In this document: one piece after another, positions 11,403 to 22,985 of the stretch
Position numbering within the stretch: the first letter of the stretch is position 1
Layout of the letters: every line of letters begins with the position of its first letter
Origin: Rhabdophis nuchalis
Lineage: Eukaryota > Chordata > Lepidosauria > Squamata > Natricidae
Direction of reading: 5' to 3'
DNA: 64,000 nucleotides
NCBI GenBank assembly: GCA_039707465.1
Contig: CM077643.1
Coordinates: 65,474,605-65,538,604 of the forward strand
Made by a program: the position numbers and the translations under genes
Notes under the pieces: generated by a model
Database searches by the model: none
Seen by the model: only the letters and a program-made list of their open reading frames with translations
What the model was told of the DNA's origin: nothing

Positions 11403-13243
11403 CTATCCTATATGGTTATATTCAAGTTATTATACCCCTATAAACAGTAGTTCTTCTGGTGTTTGTTTCCTGATGTGGCTTATCTCAACGTGTTGAGTGG
11501 TGTGATAATGTTGATTATAAAGGCACCTTGCTTGTGACCAAGGGACTCAGTATAGTGGGATGTGAATATCTCCCTCTTCATAGGGAGAAGTTAGGGATTT
11601 ACTTGTGTACCAGTCACTTCCTGACTTCCCCATGAAGCCTTCCTAGATTCAGTCCTATTTGACAACTATCTTCCCTTTCCTGAATTTACAAGGTCACAAA
11701 AGAGAGACATGCTCACTCATATTGTACTTCCCCCATATAATACTACATGGCCTCAAGAGAAGAGAGTAATCAGTCAGTAGTAGGACAGAAACAATAGAAG
11801 CCCACTAAGTGCATCTTAAACAAATTCATCCCATATTTTTGAGTGGAAACCCATTCATTCATTTATATAAGTGATACAGTAACTGTGTTAAAAGATATCA
11901 CATAGGGAATTCTAACATGCCATCTGTTAGAACATACATTGGCTGTGTTAACAGCTCAGTTGAATATGGTAGAATTATTTTTTCCCTTTTTCAGAGCATG
12001 CAGAAAACCCAGCTTCAAATGATACAAATCAAATAACCAGAAGTAGGTCAGCTTGATTAATATACAGGGATGCCTTATCAGAGTGATTTTATTCCCTCCT
12101 GTCTACATTTTGCTCTCACGCTTTAGACCCTGCTCACATGCTTATATCTACTGTTGTGTTTACAGTGGCTTTACTCCACTGACTTCAAATGTATTTCTAT
12201 TCTCTTACCCTGTTGTATCTAAGATTATTGTAAGTTCTAAGCGTCATAAGAAAACTGAACAGCACCGAAGGCCTTTTTCTGTACTGCCTCCATCACAGTG
12301 GTTTGGCCCTTGCTGCATGTTGTAACAACTCTTTCTTTGAGAAAGTAGCTGTTCCAGGGTTGCTTATGAAATTTAGAGAGGGATTTGGGCACAGCTGGAA
12401 GGTTGTATGCTGAGTTTGATCTGAACAGAGGGAGAGGCTAAGGAGAATCTCCTCCAGACTAGGGAAATGAATAATTTAAAAGCAGCAGTTCCAAAGCTTT
12501 TTAACGTCTTAAATGCAGCCACATACAATCCAAATGAGCTGGTTTCTACTTTTATCTACCCAGGCAAGTTAGAATTGGGTGACAAGAACTAGGGAGAAAG
12601 GAAATGGGAGGAGGAATATATAATCAAAGTGAAAAGATGCTGTCTTTTATTTTTAATGTGCTTTAGAAAGATGCTGAATCTTGGTGAGAAAATTCTATGG
12701 TCTATAAAGTGATGTTCACTTAACATACTAATGATAGTATGCGCCATGGTTCCTTACATCTGAGTCCAAAGCTGAATCAGTACTCTGAAATATTGTCTGA
12801 TAGTAATCCAGATGAGGCAGAATGAACTGATATTAAATCTAAGCAAGATGAAGCCACTGTTGAGAAACAAGAAATCTAGCTTGAGCATTGAAGGTCAGTC
12901 AGCCTTTTGATTAGGTTTCATTTCCTGAAAAAATAATTTTGCAGTGTGTGATTACTCCTTGATCTCTAGTAGTCACTAGGTTCACAGATTGTGACTCTGC
13001 TGTTTTTGAACGATTATGTGAGATGCAACCTTCCTGAACCAATGGTTTTTGGTGAAGGCGATTCATTTCTTGGTATAGCCTTCCCTTTGACCTCTGAAAT
13101 GTGTTCCATGTGTTAGGCTTTTCTTGACATATGTCCACAAATTGCTGTTAGTGCAAAATGCAGCCACTAAGTTGCTAATCAGTACATAACAGAATCATAT
13201 TTTGGTGCTATGAATCAGTAAGAGTTATTTTGATGCCTACACC
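11403..13243. other. No recognised feature
   Basis: About 1.8 kb with no repeat family or exon that I can support. The longest frames (90 codons near 12053, 75 near 12911) have no recognisable motif. Confidence 0.4.
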
Positions 13244-13384
<141 letters not shown>

Positions 13385-13438
13385 CTTCTATCTACAATCT
13401 AGCTAGCTATACCATCTATCTTCCATGCATCTCTGCAT

Positions 13439-13915
13439 CATTGGTGGGTTTCAAAGTTTTTAAGAATTTCTTCTGTAGGTGTGGCCTACTTTGTGGGAGT
13501 GGCTTGCCGGCCATGTGACCAGGTAGGAGTGGCTTTCTGACCATGTGACTGGGTGGGAGTGGCTTGGCAGTCATGTGACTGTGTGGCCAACTTGCAAAAT
13601 ATGGTGAAACTCACTTAACAACGCTTAGCAACCAAAATGTTGGCTCAGAAACTCTGGCATTTGAAGCACGCAAGTCTTAAAGCTGTCAAGTTACAAGACC
13701 CTTGCACCCCTAACCCTTTAGGGAAAAAACCCAGGGGTGTTCAAACTTGACAGCTTTAAGAATTGTGGACTTCAACTCCCAGAATTCCTCCTCTCGCTCT
13801 TCATCTTGATATGCGGACCGGCGGGGGGAGTGAGCTGGAACCAGTTCTAAACGGCGCTGTAGATTTGTGGAACCTCTGTATAGAAAAGGTTAGGACTGGC
13901 AGGAACCCACCCCTG
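13439..13915. mobile_element. hAT-type MITE, CAGTGGTGGG family, 477 bp
   Basis: It starts CATTGGTGGGTTTCAAA and ends GGAACCCACCCCTG. Both flanks carry CTCTGCAT (13431-13438 and 13916-13923), a perfect 8-bp duplication. This is the longest uninterrupted copy of the family here. It includes a short internal inverted repeat (CTTAAAGCTGTCAAG and CTTGACAGCTTTAAG), probably from an older MITE. Confidence 0.85.
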
Positions 13916-13923
13916 CTCTGCAT

Positions 13924-14919
13924 CCATGCATCATTCCAAACCAATTTGGCTATTAAGAATTGCATGAATCTGAACAGTGTGGGTGTATATATGTGTGTGT
14001 ATAAAGCAGTAATCAATCACATTATCAAAATTTATCATTATATATAAAATAATAAATGCAATATATAATTTATAAAATAAAGAGATGGTTGACCCAGAAT
14101 GCATTCATTTCCAATGTTGCATTCAGAAAATGTAAAAATATGTACTTTCTCTTTACCCAGCCCTTTTATTCTCACTTTAATAGAAATCGATTTTAATTTT
14201 AATTAATGTTTTAACTTTTTATGTTCTTTGTTTTTGAACTTGTGTTAGATGCCTACTGAGGCAGATTGTAAATTGAATAAAATAATAGCTTGGTTTTTTA
14301 GAATTATAATATAAACCCTCATTAAATTTTGAGAACAGGAAAAATGCAAGTCAAGTAAAATGTAGCAATTTGAAAGGCATCGGCATTTATCTTTATACCT
14401 TAAAATGAGGCTAGCGAGCAATATGACCAAGCATGAAAGACATAAATTGTGATACATGCGTTAGCCAGCCAGATAGATTCTTATATGCAAAGAAGTAGTG
14501 TTAATTTAGAACAACTGCAAGTTGGAGAGCAGTAACTAATTAGGTTCCATAGTAATTTGTCTTGGGGGCAGTATTGCTGTTCTTCTTTATTAAGGAAATG
14601 GATGATGAGATTGATTGACTATTTCATCAAATCTGCAGGTGACAAAATATTGGGAGATCTGGCTAGCACCTAAACAACAGAACGGGACTACAGTCTAGTT
14701 TGGATTTGGCAAAAAACAACAGTCAGTCAATCCAAGTTTCTTCTTTTTCTAGGAGATTCACAAACATGAATCTCTGCTATGTCCACTGTGGCTCATAGGT
14801 GACTATGGGATAAAAAATGTGATAGGTCACAGATCTATTCCCTATTGTATGATGTTGACCACACCGTCTTGGTAGATCTGTCTTCAGGGGTGGTTTCTCA
14901 TCCCCAGGTTAAGACAGTG
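13924..14919. other. No recognised feature
   Basis: AT-rich sequence with an ATATAA-rich stretch near 14040-14080. No element termini or exons are seen. Confidence 0.4.
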
Positions 14920-14927
14920 ATCTAGAG

Positions 14928-15108
14928 CAGCAGTTCTCAACCCTTTGAGGGTCTAATGACCCTTTCACAGTGGTTGCCTAAGACCATCGGAAAGCACATA
15001 TTTTTGATGGTCTTAGGAACCAAGACACCAATTTTATGGTTGGGGGGTCACCACAACATGAGGAACGGTATTAAAGGGTCGCGGCATTGGGAAGGTTGAG
15101 AACCACTG
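14928..15108. mobile_element. SPIN-like (Space Invader) hAT MITE, 181 bp
   Basis: The start CAGCAGTTCTCAACCC and end GGTTGAGAACCACTG are inverted repeats. The interior carries the SPIN hallmarks AGACCATCGGAAAGCACATA, TGGTCTTAGGAACC and GGGTCACCACAACATGAGGA. The flanks ATCTAGAG (14920-14927 and 15109-15116) are a perfect 8-bp duplication. SPIN elements are hAT transposons known for horizontal transfer among tetrapods, including squamates. With no transposase this copy is non-autonomous. Confidence 0.93.
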
Positions 15109-15465
15109 ATCTAGAGAATCAACAACACAAATTGTTGTTGAGCACATTTTTACTTTTTTTTGCCAGGTTGTTTGTTGGGCCTTCAGAGAAGTCCAGAGCT
15201 ATTATGAAATGTCCAAAGAGCATTCTGACATATGGACCTGATTGTAACAGCAGCTCTCGTTTTAAAATAACTTCCATTAACAATCAATTATCAGCGGCTA
15301 ATGGGATAAACATTCTACTAGAGGTAATCCTCAGCTTATGACCACAATTGACCCAAAATTTATGTTTAAACAAGACATTTGTTAAATTTGACTTTTGCCC
15401 CATTTTACAATCTTTCTTGACACGGTTAAGTGAATCACTGCCATTGTTAAATTAGTAACTCCGTT

Positions 15466-15898
15466 TGTCAGGTCTGCCTCTAACGATAACCAAGAAAGAA
15501 TCCACTCAACTCCATTTGTAAGAATTAAGAGTACTTTTACTGGTTATGAAAAGATAGCAGCAAGGTAAAGCAAGGTCCGAGATCCAAGCGCGCGAAATCA
15601 TACATATCAATATATACCCAGCCCCCTTTCCCCAGCAACCCCCACCCCATTGTCCAATGCGCAATCCTCTTAGGCGTCATGTGGGTTGCATCTTCAAGAG
15701 CATCATCAGGATGGCATGCAAGACCGTTGACCTTGGCCACTGCCCGGCCCCAGCCAGTGGTATGCAAAGTAGATGGTGAGAACTCACTCCCTTCTCCAAA
15801 TCTCCCTCCTGAATCATACAGTCCCATTCCCAATTACCAAAGCCCCTCCCTCCCCATTTCAATGGCAGCCGAAGCAAGCAACAAAGCGGAGGCTGACA
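15466..15898 (-). mobile_element. Endogenous-retrovirus-type solo LTR, 433 bp
   Basis: On the minus strand it starts TGTCAGCCTCCGC and ends GACCTGACA, the TG...CA inverted ends of an LTR. CCGTT flanks it on both sides (15461-15465 and 15899-15903), a 5-bp integration duplication. A TATA-like GGGTATATATTG lies about two thirds along on the minus strand, with U5-like sequence after it. No internal retroviral sequence is present, so it is a solo LTR left by recombination. Lineage is not assignable from the LTR alone. Confidence 0.8.
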
Positions 15899-15973
15899 CC
15901 GTTCTTAAATGCATCAGGCTTCCCCATTGACTTTGCTTGTCAGAAAATCTCAAAAGGGGATCACATGGTTGTA

Positions 15974-16328
15974 CAGTGGTACCTCGGTTCACGAACGCCT
16001 CTGTTCACGACCAATTCGGTTTACGAACAGAAATTTTCCTCAAAATGTGCTTCGGTTCACGAACTCTGCTTCGGTTCACAAACAGGAACCGTGGCCATTT
16101 TTAATGTATTCCTGGCTGTCACATGGTTGTGACTTCCTGTAGGAAGATCGTAGAGAGAAGAAAATACAGAAAAAAGCCTCAGCACGCACACTGTGAGTAC
16201 TTTCAGTGACTTTTTTTTTATTTTTGCTATGCTTTTAGCATATGGAAAACTGTGCCTCAGTTCACGAACAATTCGGTTCGTGACCAGAGTCAGTTCACGA
16301 ATTAAGTTCGTGAACCGAGATACCACTG
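15974..16328. mobile_element. Tc1/mariner superfamily MITE, Tigger/pogo-like, 355 bp
   Basis: It starts CAGTGGTACCTCGGTTCACG and ends with the inverted match CGTGAACCGAGATACCACTG. TA dinucleotides flank it (15972-15973 and 16329-16330). Sub-terminal copies of TTCACGAAC recur in both halves. The TA duplication and the 'CAGTGGTACCTCGG' terminus fit pogo/Tigger-like elements. There is no coding capacity. Confidence 0.85.
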
Positions 16329-16351
16329 TAAATGTTAAAAATGGTTATAAG

Positions 16352-16497
16352 CAGAGGTGGTATTCAGTCAATTCTCTCCAGTTCGGGTGAACCCGTAATG
16401 GCGGCTAAGAGAGACTCCGCCCACCTGCCCCAACTAATGTGTGAGGTGCACTCGTGCTCACATTTGCAAACCAGCAGGTAAGTGAATCCCAGCTCTG
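16352..16497. mobile_element. hAT-type MITE, CAGTGGTGGG family, 146 bp
   Basis: It starts CAGAGGTGGTATTCAG and ends GTGAATCCCAGCTCTG. GTTATAAG occurs on both sides (16344-16351 and 16498-16505), a perfect 8-bp duplication. It lies inside the mariner-type MITE. Confidence 0.88.
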
Positions 16498-16904
16498 GTT
16501 ATAAGTCACTGTTTTCAGTGAGGTAACTTTGAATGGCCACTAAATGAATTGTTGTAAGTTGAGGATTACGTCGACTGTAGTTGGAAAGTTTGATTTGCTC
16601 ACTCCAAAATCTATTCCTGCTAGTTCCCTGACGTAAGGACACTATCCAGGCACTTCATTTCCTGCAAAGGAGAAATGTGAGAGTAGCAGTAGCAGTCAGA
16701 AAAATATCTTTTTCCTTTTTCACTTCTTCACTCCCAATGGAACAAGAGAATGTGGAAATGTATATAAGTTTTCCCAACCCCAAGGTTGCTGTTTTTCTTC
16801 TCACAGACTAGTTCATGAATTATTTAAACTTTCATCTTATCAAATTATTGTTTTTGTTTACTTTCATACATCCTGATTTTAGACCAGTTTTATTATGGTT
16901 TATG

Positions 16905-17055
16905 GTTAGCTTTCTGAAGGTTTTATTACATCTATTATATTGATATTGTTTTAATATCCTCATGTCATTTGACTATCTTATTGATTTAAAACTTTTGTTA
17001 ACTGCTCAGAGGGTCCCACTCATAGTAGTATAAAATCTCATAAATAAATACATAT
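16905..17055 (+). mobile_element. Old L2-like 3' tail
   Basis: A T-rich stretch, AACTGCTCAGAGGGTCCCA and a terminal AAATCTCATAAATAAATA follow the order of an L2 3' UTR but are strongly diverged. Confidence 0.45.
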
Positions 17056-17344
17056 CAATAGCTTAACTTAATAATTAATGTAGCAACATAATTCATATTA
17101 CCACAAGATATTGCATACAACTTCCCTACTTCACCATCCTGTCCCACAGAGTTATATTTATAAGACGATGGACATATAAATCATTAATTAAATAAATATT
17201 GTATTCTGTGGAGAAAAGAAGTTAGACCAAGATTTGAAGAAGTTGTAATCTGTTTATCTCCTTCTGTATATTTTCCATGGACATGAATCTGCCATAGAGA
17301 GAAGTGGACATTTTCTTCTAAATAATTTGCTAATCTCCATCCTC

Positions 17345-17405
17345 ATACTATTAGTTATAAAGCACTATGAAGCGGTATACAAGTCTAAGCGCTATTGCTA
17401 TTGCT
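17345..17405 (+). mobile_element. LINE 3' tail with GCTATT units
   Basis: TAAAGCACTATGAAGCGGTA then TACAAGTCTAAGCGCTATTG resembles a 3' tail common in snake L2-related LINEs, which ends in short (GCTATT)n repeats. Only the last 60 bases are present. Confidence 0.5.
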
Positions 17406-18600
17406 AGCGAGATCTTCTCCTCAGCTTCTCAAACAATGTGGATGTGCAGACTTTGCAGAGCCTAAGGCTATTCTTGACATTTGACTGGTATGCTAGGACT
17501 ACATTCCAGAAATAGATAGGGTGAAGTAAACAATAACATTGATTTAATTAACATCACATTAAATTAATTAAATGCATTTAGCATAGTTTCTGAATTGTAT
17601 TTAACCATTTTTTATTCTGCCATGTTAAAAAAAATTACCATTCTATTGTAACTTTTGGATGATCTTTCTGGAAGTTGCAACTAAAGTTTCACGTAACTTT
17701 GGGCCATAGATTAATTCATTATTGTAAGAGTTTGCAAATCTGTGCAAAAGTCCTACCCTTGATGTTTTGCCAAGCATGTTCCCAGCAGGATCCTGCTTTC
17801 CAGTTTCCTTCCTTTTCTGAATTACATATAAAAATGATTGCCAATGGATATCTCATTTCCATTTGACTGAATAGGAGAATCATGACAGATAGGCAGTGTG
17901 GTGTAGAGAAGAGGACAAACTGAGTTATTGCTTCAACTTTTGTTTCAAAACCTCCAGTGCTGAACATAAACACTCTGAAGGCACTTTTTTATCACCTTTG
18001 GTGGACATATAAGAAGGCTAAGAGTTGTTGGGATCTAATTCTTAAAATTGAAACTGCAGTTTTTTTTATTAAGGTTTATGAATAAGTCCATAAACATGGA
18101 CTTTTTAAAAATATGTGTGTCAACATCCAGCTTGAGTATCCAAATAAAAGTTCAGGGTCATTGTCAACATGACAACAACAACAGGACTTTTATGAGTACA
18201 GAAATAGAAATACTTACAGATTCCCAGAATGAATGGCGAAGTTAATGGAATTGACTGATACGGCGAAATTAACTACCTTGATTAGAGAAAAGTCTTTTCT
18301 AGCTTTGTTTCTACATCAAAACCACTTTGGACTTTTTGCTGGAAACCAAAAGAAATGGTCCAATAATTCTGGGCTTTGACTATCAGGATTATTTATGATG
18401 ATAAACTACTGTGTAATATTGAAATTTACATCAACAAGTTAATGTATTTTATATTTGGAACTGTATCACAGAAAGTTGGAAGTTACTCTTTTTCTTTTTT
18501 TCCTTATTCCTTTTCAAATTCCCCTTCCCATTTTTCCCCTTCTTAACTCATTTTTACCTTCTTTTTTTATATTTTGCAGAAATTTAATGAAATGTTTTTT
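17406..18600. other. No recognised feature
   Basis: AT-rich DNA with pyrimidine-rich tracts near 18480-18600. No credible gene is seen. Confidence 0.4.
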
Positions 18601-18611
18601 TTTATAGAAAG

Positions 18612-18882
18612 AAAGAAAAAACCTCCAGTGATGAAGCATTTATGGAAGGCAGACTGATCTGTTCTTTAATGTTCTTCATGGTCAGGGAATTACTCCTTAT
18701 TTCAAATTTAGGTCTCTCCTGTACCTCTGCCGTTCATTGGCTTTTGCCTGATCCTCAAACCCTACAGAGAAGAAAACTAAGCCCTCTTCCCTGTGATAGC
18801 TCTTCTAGTGTAGGAAGACTGCCATCATGTCTTCCTTTAACCTTCTCTTCATTAATTGAATATAACCTTTAACCCATATTAA
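18612..18882 (-). mobile_element. CR1 LINE fragment, antisense arm
   Basis: The + strand reads AAACCTCCAGTGATGAAGCA, then GGTCAGGGAATTACTCCTTA and CATCATGTCTTCC, the reverse complement of CR1 C-terminal coding and 3' sequence (cf. 'RGDMIAV' and 'LRRNFL'). Its distal 65 bases recur inverted at 18925-18988. Confidence 0.75.
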
Positions 18883-18924
18883 AAGTTGTTATTCTGGATT
18901 TTTACTTCTTCCAGAAGAACCATC

Positions 18925-19025
18925 TTAATATGGGTCAAAGGTTATATTCAATTAATGAAGAGAAAGTTAAGGGAAGACATGATGGCATTCTTCCAGGACT
19001 ATAAGAGCTGGCACAGGGAAGAAGA
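18925..19025 (+). mobile_element. CR1 LINE fragment, inverted arm
   Basis: GAAGAGAAAGTTAAGGGAAG then ACATGATGGCATTCTTCC is sense CR1 (the KRR..RGDMIA region). The arm is an inverted copy of 18818-18882 with about three mismatches and a 42-bp spacer. Confidence 0.7.
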
Positions 19026-21295
19026 GTTTACTCTCCCTTAAGACTGCAAACAAACTGTGAAATTAAAGTTGGGGGGTTGGACTTGCAGAGAAGGCTGAGA
19101 AATAGAAAGCTCGGGGAAGGAGAGAGGCCTTAGTTACAGGCCAGATGATGGCACAGAAAGTGTGGGTGATCAGGAACCACAGAAATGTGGATTACTAGTT
19201 CAGATTCAGTAATCAACGGCTCCCACAGAAGAGCCTATTTTTCTCAGCCTCAAAACGCATGATTATCAGAGTTGCCAAATTTTACAACTGAAATCAGCCC
19301 ACACATATGTGTGACAGCCCCTCCACTCTTGTTTAAATGCTCTTGGCTCGTTATAACTGTAGGAAGTTAGCACCCACCCTCTCCTAGGAAAATGAGATAT
19401 TTTGGGAAATATTAAAAGGGCAGAATATTTCCCCTAAAAGGGAGGCAGAAACTCAGAGCCCCCCCCCACCCATTGTCAATGGCCCACTAAGGCCTGGGCC
19501 ACTATATTCTACCTATCAAAGATCTACCTCTTTCAGGCAGAGACATAGTAGGAATTGCCCAAAACACTTTCATTACATAATCACCCAGCAAGTGTCAACC
19601 AAGCCTGGGGCTCAAAAGACAACCTACAAAGTTACCCCTGCATGGCCCCATGGGAGTCTAACAACCATTCAGAAGACAAGCTCAAATTCAAAACCCAACA
19701 GAGGACATAAAACCTAGGCACTCTCACATCTCTTCCCTTTTTGTCCAGGATCTCAAGCCATGTGATCCTGTTCATCAATAAGTCTTCTTTCCAAGCAATT
19801 TCCATGAAGCCGGTGTCTTTTCCCCCATTTGGAACTGAACCCAGATGGGCATTTCCTCCAACATAACTTTGGAGTGCTTTGGACAGGGGGGATTTTAGTC
19901 CGCAGAGCTTCCTACAAAAGGGGAAAAAAACCAAATTCTCTGTTCATTGGCCTCAGTGTTTGCTTTATGGGAATGGCCAAGAAAAGAACAGATTAATGGT
20001 GTTAAATCTAGAGTGAAAGTGGCTTCAATCCATTTTGATATTAATTGTAGGTTTACCAATAAGATGCATGAGTTAGTTGTACTTTCAGGAGGCCTTCAGG
20101 GCAAGATGAACAAAGCAAGTCTGATTATTCACATTTTGAGGAACAGACATGCCATTGAAAGGGAACTATTAATAAGACAATTACATAAATGGTACAAAAT
20201 TACCTAAATTCATTACAGTATTAGCTGCCTATAACACCTTTTAAGACTAGCCTGAATAAAGAAAGCTACATTTTATAATTGGATTCAGGTAACAGATATT
20301 TCCTGACATTTCCCTCTCTTATCTGGGGCTGAAAATTGCTATCAATATAATTGCTTGTTCTTCCTTGAACTGGGAATTGTTTATTTGTTTATCACATTCA
20401 GAAACTGCCCATCTCCCTCACAGAGTTAAGAACTGTCAGCATCTGAAGAGAGAAGGTTCAAATATGTAGGAGTAATTTCTAAAGAGGCTCTGTCTTAATC
20501 TGTTGTGTTGAAAAACAACTTGTGGCTTCTTAAAGATTAACAAATATATTATGACATAAGCTTTTATTTATTATCACCGACTTCATTCTCCAGATTTCCA
20601 AACAAGAGCTCTGTACCTTATTAAGCATGTAGCAATGGCTCAGAAGCCATGAGATGCATGAACTGTAAGCATCTGCATTCCTGAGCACACTGGAGGGCAG
20701 GAAAAGCATATCTGAGATGCTCACTGGAAGCCCAATAACAGATTACATTTTGTCAGGGATTTTTCCCCCTTTCAGTGCCTGCTGTAGTTAAGAAGGGCAA
20801 AAATTAGTGCTGAGAATTGTTACATAAATGCAGGCTGGTACGGGCTCATTTTTAGCACTTGAGGGGGTGTGAGGAATTGCTTTGAGCTGAGACAATTCTT
20901 ATGAACTGAGAGAAAAGGACAGTGTTCTGTGGTAAACCAGCACAAGACTGAAAGAAAGGTCAACACAAGATTGAAGGGAGAGACAAGTTGAATCTGCCGC
21001 AAGAAAACAAGTCCCTCTCTGTTGCTTCTGGCATTGTTAAAGAGATACAACTGTTTAGCTGAAGAGCTTGGAATGGAAGAGAATGTTTCTGTTCAAGGCC
21101 AGTGGAAACTCATTGTGCCTCCTCCACTATCCACTTTTTCTACATTTTATTCAGCTCCATTGGCATCTGTAAAGAAACTAATGAAAGAATTGGAAGTTTT
21201 TGAAAGCTGAGGCAAATTTAAACTTAGGATGGTTTCATTTGACTGGGATTTCAAAATCAGGAGGTCTTGTGTCTTATTCTTGAGAGAGGAAGATA
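19026..21295. other. Mostly unrecognised; Penelope-like trace near 20510
   Basis: About 2.3 kb with no exon that I can support. At 20515-20580 the words CTTGTGGCTTCTTAAAGATT, AACAAATATATTATGACATA and AGCTTTTATT match, with erosion, a reptile Penelope-like 3' tail whose intact form has a hammerhead-type core. Confidence 0.4.
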
Positions 21296-21303
21296 GTTTT
21301 CTC

Positions 21304-21608
21304 CAGTGGTGGGTTCCGGACCCTGACGCAGCGGGTACGCTATACATGGGGCTGGGCATCCTAGAAGGGCACACGCTCTGCACACGCATGCTCATGCCAC
21401 CGCCCTGTGATACCCAGCTGCTCGGTGGAGGTTGCGCAGGCACCTCACGCTGTGCGCGCGTGCGCAATGGGCCAGTCACGTTATAAACAGCCATGGAATG
21501 CAGGCAGGCGGGTGGGCCAAATGAGCCACCATACTGGTACAGTGAACGCTGATCCTGGCTACTACCAGTATGGCTGTACCGGGCTGTACCACCCGGAATC
21601 AACCACTG
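21304..21608. mobile_element. hAT-type MITE, CAGTGGTGGG family, 305 bp
   Basis: It starts CAGTGGTGGGTTCCGG and ends CCGGAATCAACCACTG. The flanks GTTTTCTC (21296-21303) and GTTCTCTC (21609-21616) are an 8-bp duplication with one mismatch. The interior is GC-rich, so the overlapping frames of up to 151 codons on both strands are artefacts of base composition. Confidence 0.85.
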
Positions 21609-21616
21609 GTTCTCTC

Positions 21617-21948
21617 ATTGAAAGGTTTCTCAATCCAAGCCTATTGGTATTACAATTTTCCAATTTATGACCTGAGGTTTTCAATCCACAACGCACACTT
21701 GGAGAACAGACAGAGTCACACTCTTCTCTACAATTGCTATTTAAATTGTAGTGATCCTTTCTAAATTTGATTCTTTGTATAAAAACAGAAGCATGAAAAT
21801 GGCGTAAAAACCCATACTCCTTGTTCTTTCTTCTATTTCTGCAGTGTGTATCCTAGAATTAAAGATTGTATGAAAGACAAACTGTCTGCCTGTCTGATCC
21901 TTGACTCAATGCCCTTCCTTTCTGTATAACTGCAAGGCCTTCATCTTG
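21617..21948. other. No recognised feature
   Basis: About 330 bases of unassigned sequence between two hAT MITEs. No reading frame or repeat is recognised. Confidence 0.35.
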
Positions 21949-21956
21949 CTCTAGGA

Positions 21957-22360
21957 CTGTGATGGCGAACCTATGGCATGTGTGCCACAGGTGGCATGCA
22001 GAACCATTTGTCAGGGCACACGAGGTGTTGCCCTGTGAGCTGACCAGTGCACATGCGCGTGCTGGCCAGCTGACTTTGGCCTTCTTTTGAGGCCATTTTT
22101 CGCCCTCCGAAGGCTTCAGGAACTTCCCTGAAGCCTCCGGAGGATGAAAAACCGGCCCTACGAACTAACTGAAAGTCCATTCTTGAACTTATAAAATCTC
22201 TGGAGCCTGGGGAGGGGGAACAAAGCATGCTAAAAATGGGGGGGAGCGCTGGTTGTGCACGCATGCATGCTGGGGTCATGCACATAGCATTATGGGTGTG
22301 GCACACCAGTGCGCTCCCCCCACTTTTGGCATGCAAGCCAAAAAAGGTTCACCATCACTG
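21957..22360. mobile_element. hAT-type MITE, GATGGCGAACC family, 404 bp
   Basis: It starts CTGTGATGGCGAACCTATGG and ends AAAAGGTTCACCATCACTG. The flanks CTCTAGGA (21949-21956) and CTTTAGGA (22361-22368) are an 8-bp duplication with one mismatch. This is the best copy of the family in the window. Confidence 0.85.
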
Positions 22361-22368
22361 CTTTAGGA

Positions 22369-22985
22369 GCTACTTAAAATAATTAGCAGTTGTGGACAAG
22401 GGAGATAAAATGATGGTCCATTGAACAGCAGAAGAAACTACTACTTATATTAAAGTTGCACAAAGGGAAGCACAAGTGCCACATGTGGCTCACAAAAATC
22501 AGAAGTTCTTGAAGGTTGTTTCCAAATTCTCTTTTTTGATATAAAGAGAAAAGCATTAACCAGTTTAAATTGGTCATTAAAGATGACCAATTACATGTAT
22601 TTAATTTTAATATGATTTTAATGTAAGCGCTACTATATCCTATTTAGAGTAGAGGATTCAGATTTTGCTGAATACAGGCAGTTTAATAGACTGCTAAGGG
22701 GGCTTCAACTGAAAGGAATGAAAAAGGACAAAATTAAATTTCCTGTGTTTGTGCAGTCCACAGAGCTCCTCCAGGTCACACACCATACTTTGTCTTCATT
22801 TCAAAGGAAAAACAAATTTCCTCCAAATCAGGAATAGCCCCATTCTTTGCAGCATTGCCTTGTCCTCATCAATAATGTTAAATGCTACTCTCTATTCACC
22901 AACGCTTCCCCAACTCCTATTATAATTTAGTATTTTGGTATAAAATACAGAAAGTTGTTTTTTTTTAAACCTCTTGGTAATATAA
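22369..22985. other. No recognised feature
   Basis: Unassigned AT-rich sequence. Confidence 0.35.

Larger units (their letters stand above)
15321..16577 (+). mobile_element. Mariner-type MITE broken by three insertions
   Basis: The ends are GTAATCCTCAGCTTATGACC (left) and GTAAGTTGAGGATTACG (right), with TA at 15319-15320 and 16578-16579. The family is seen intact at 55652 and 56575. Removing the solo LTR, the Tigger-like MITE and the hAT MITE (each with one duplication copy) leaves about 310 bp, close to the 370 bp of its relatives. Host sequence reads through each junction, for example GGTTATAAG then TCACTG. Confidence 0.8.

Noticed and set aside
21147..21602. 151-codon minus-strand frame
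   Set aside because: It lies within a GC-rich hAT MITE with defined ends and has no protein motif; frames exist on both strands.
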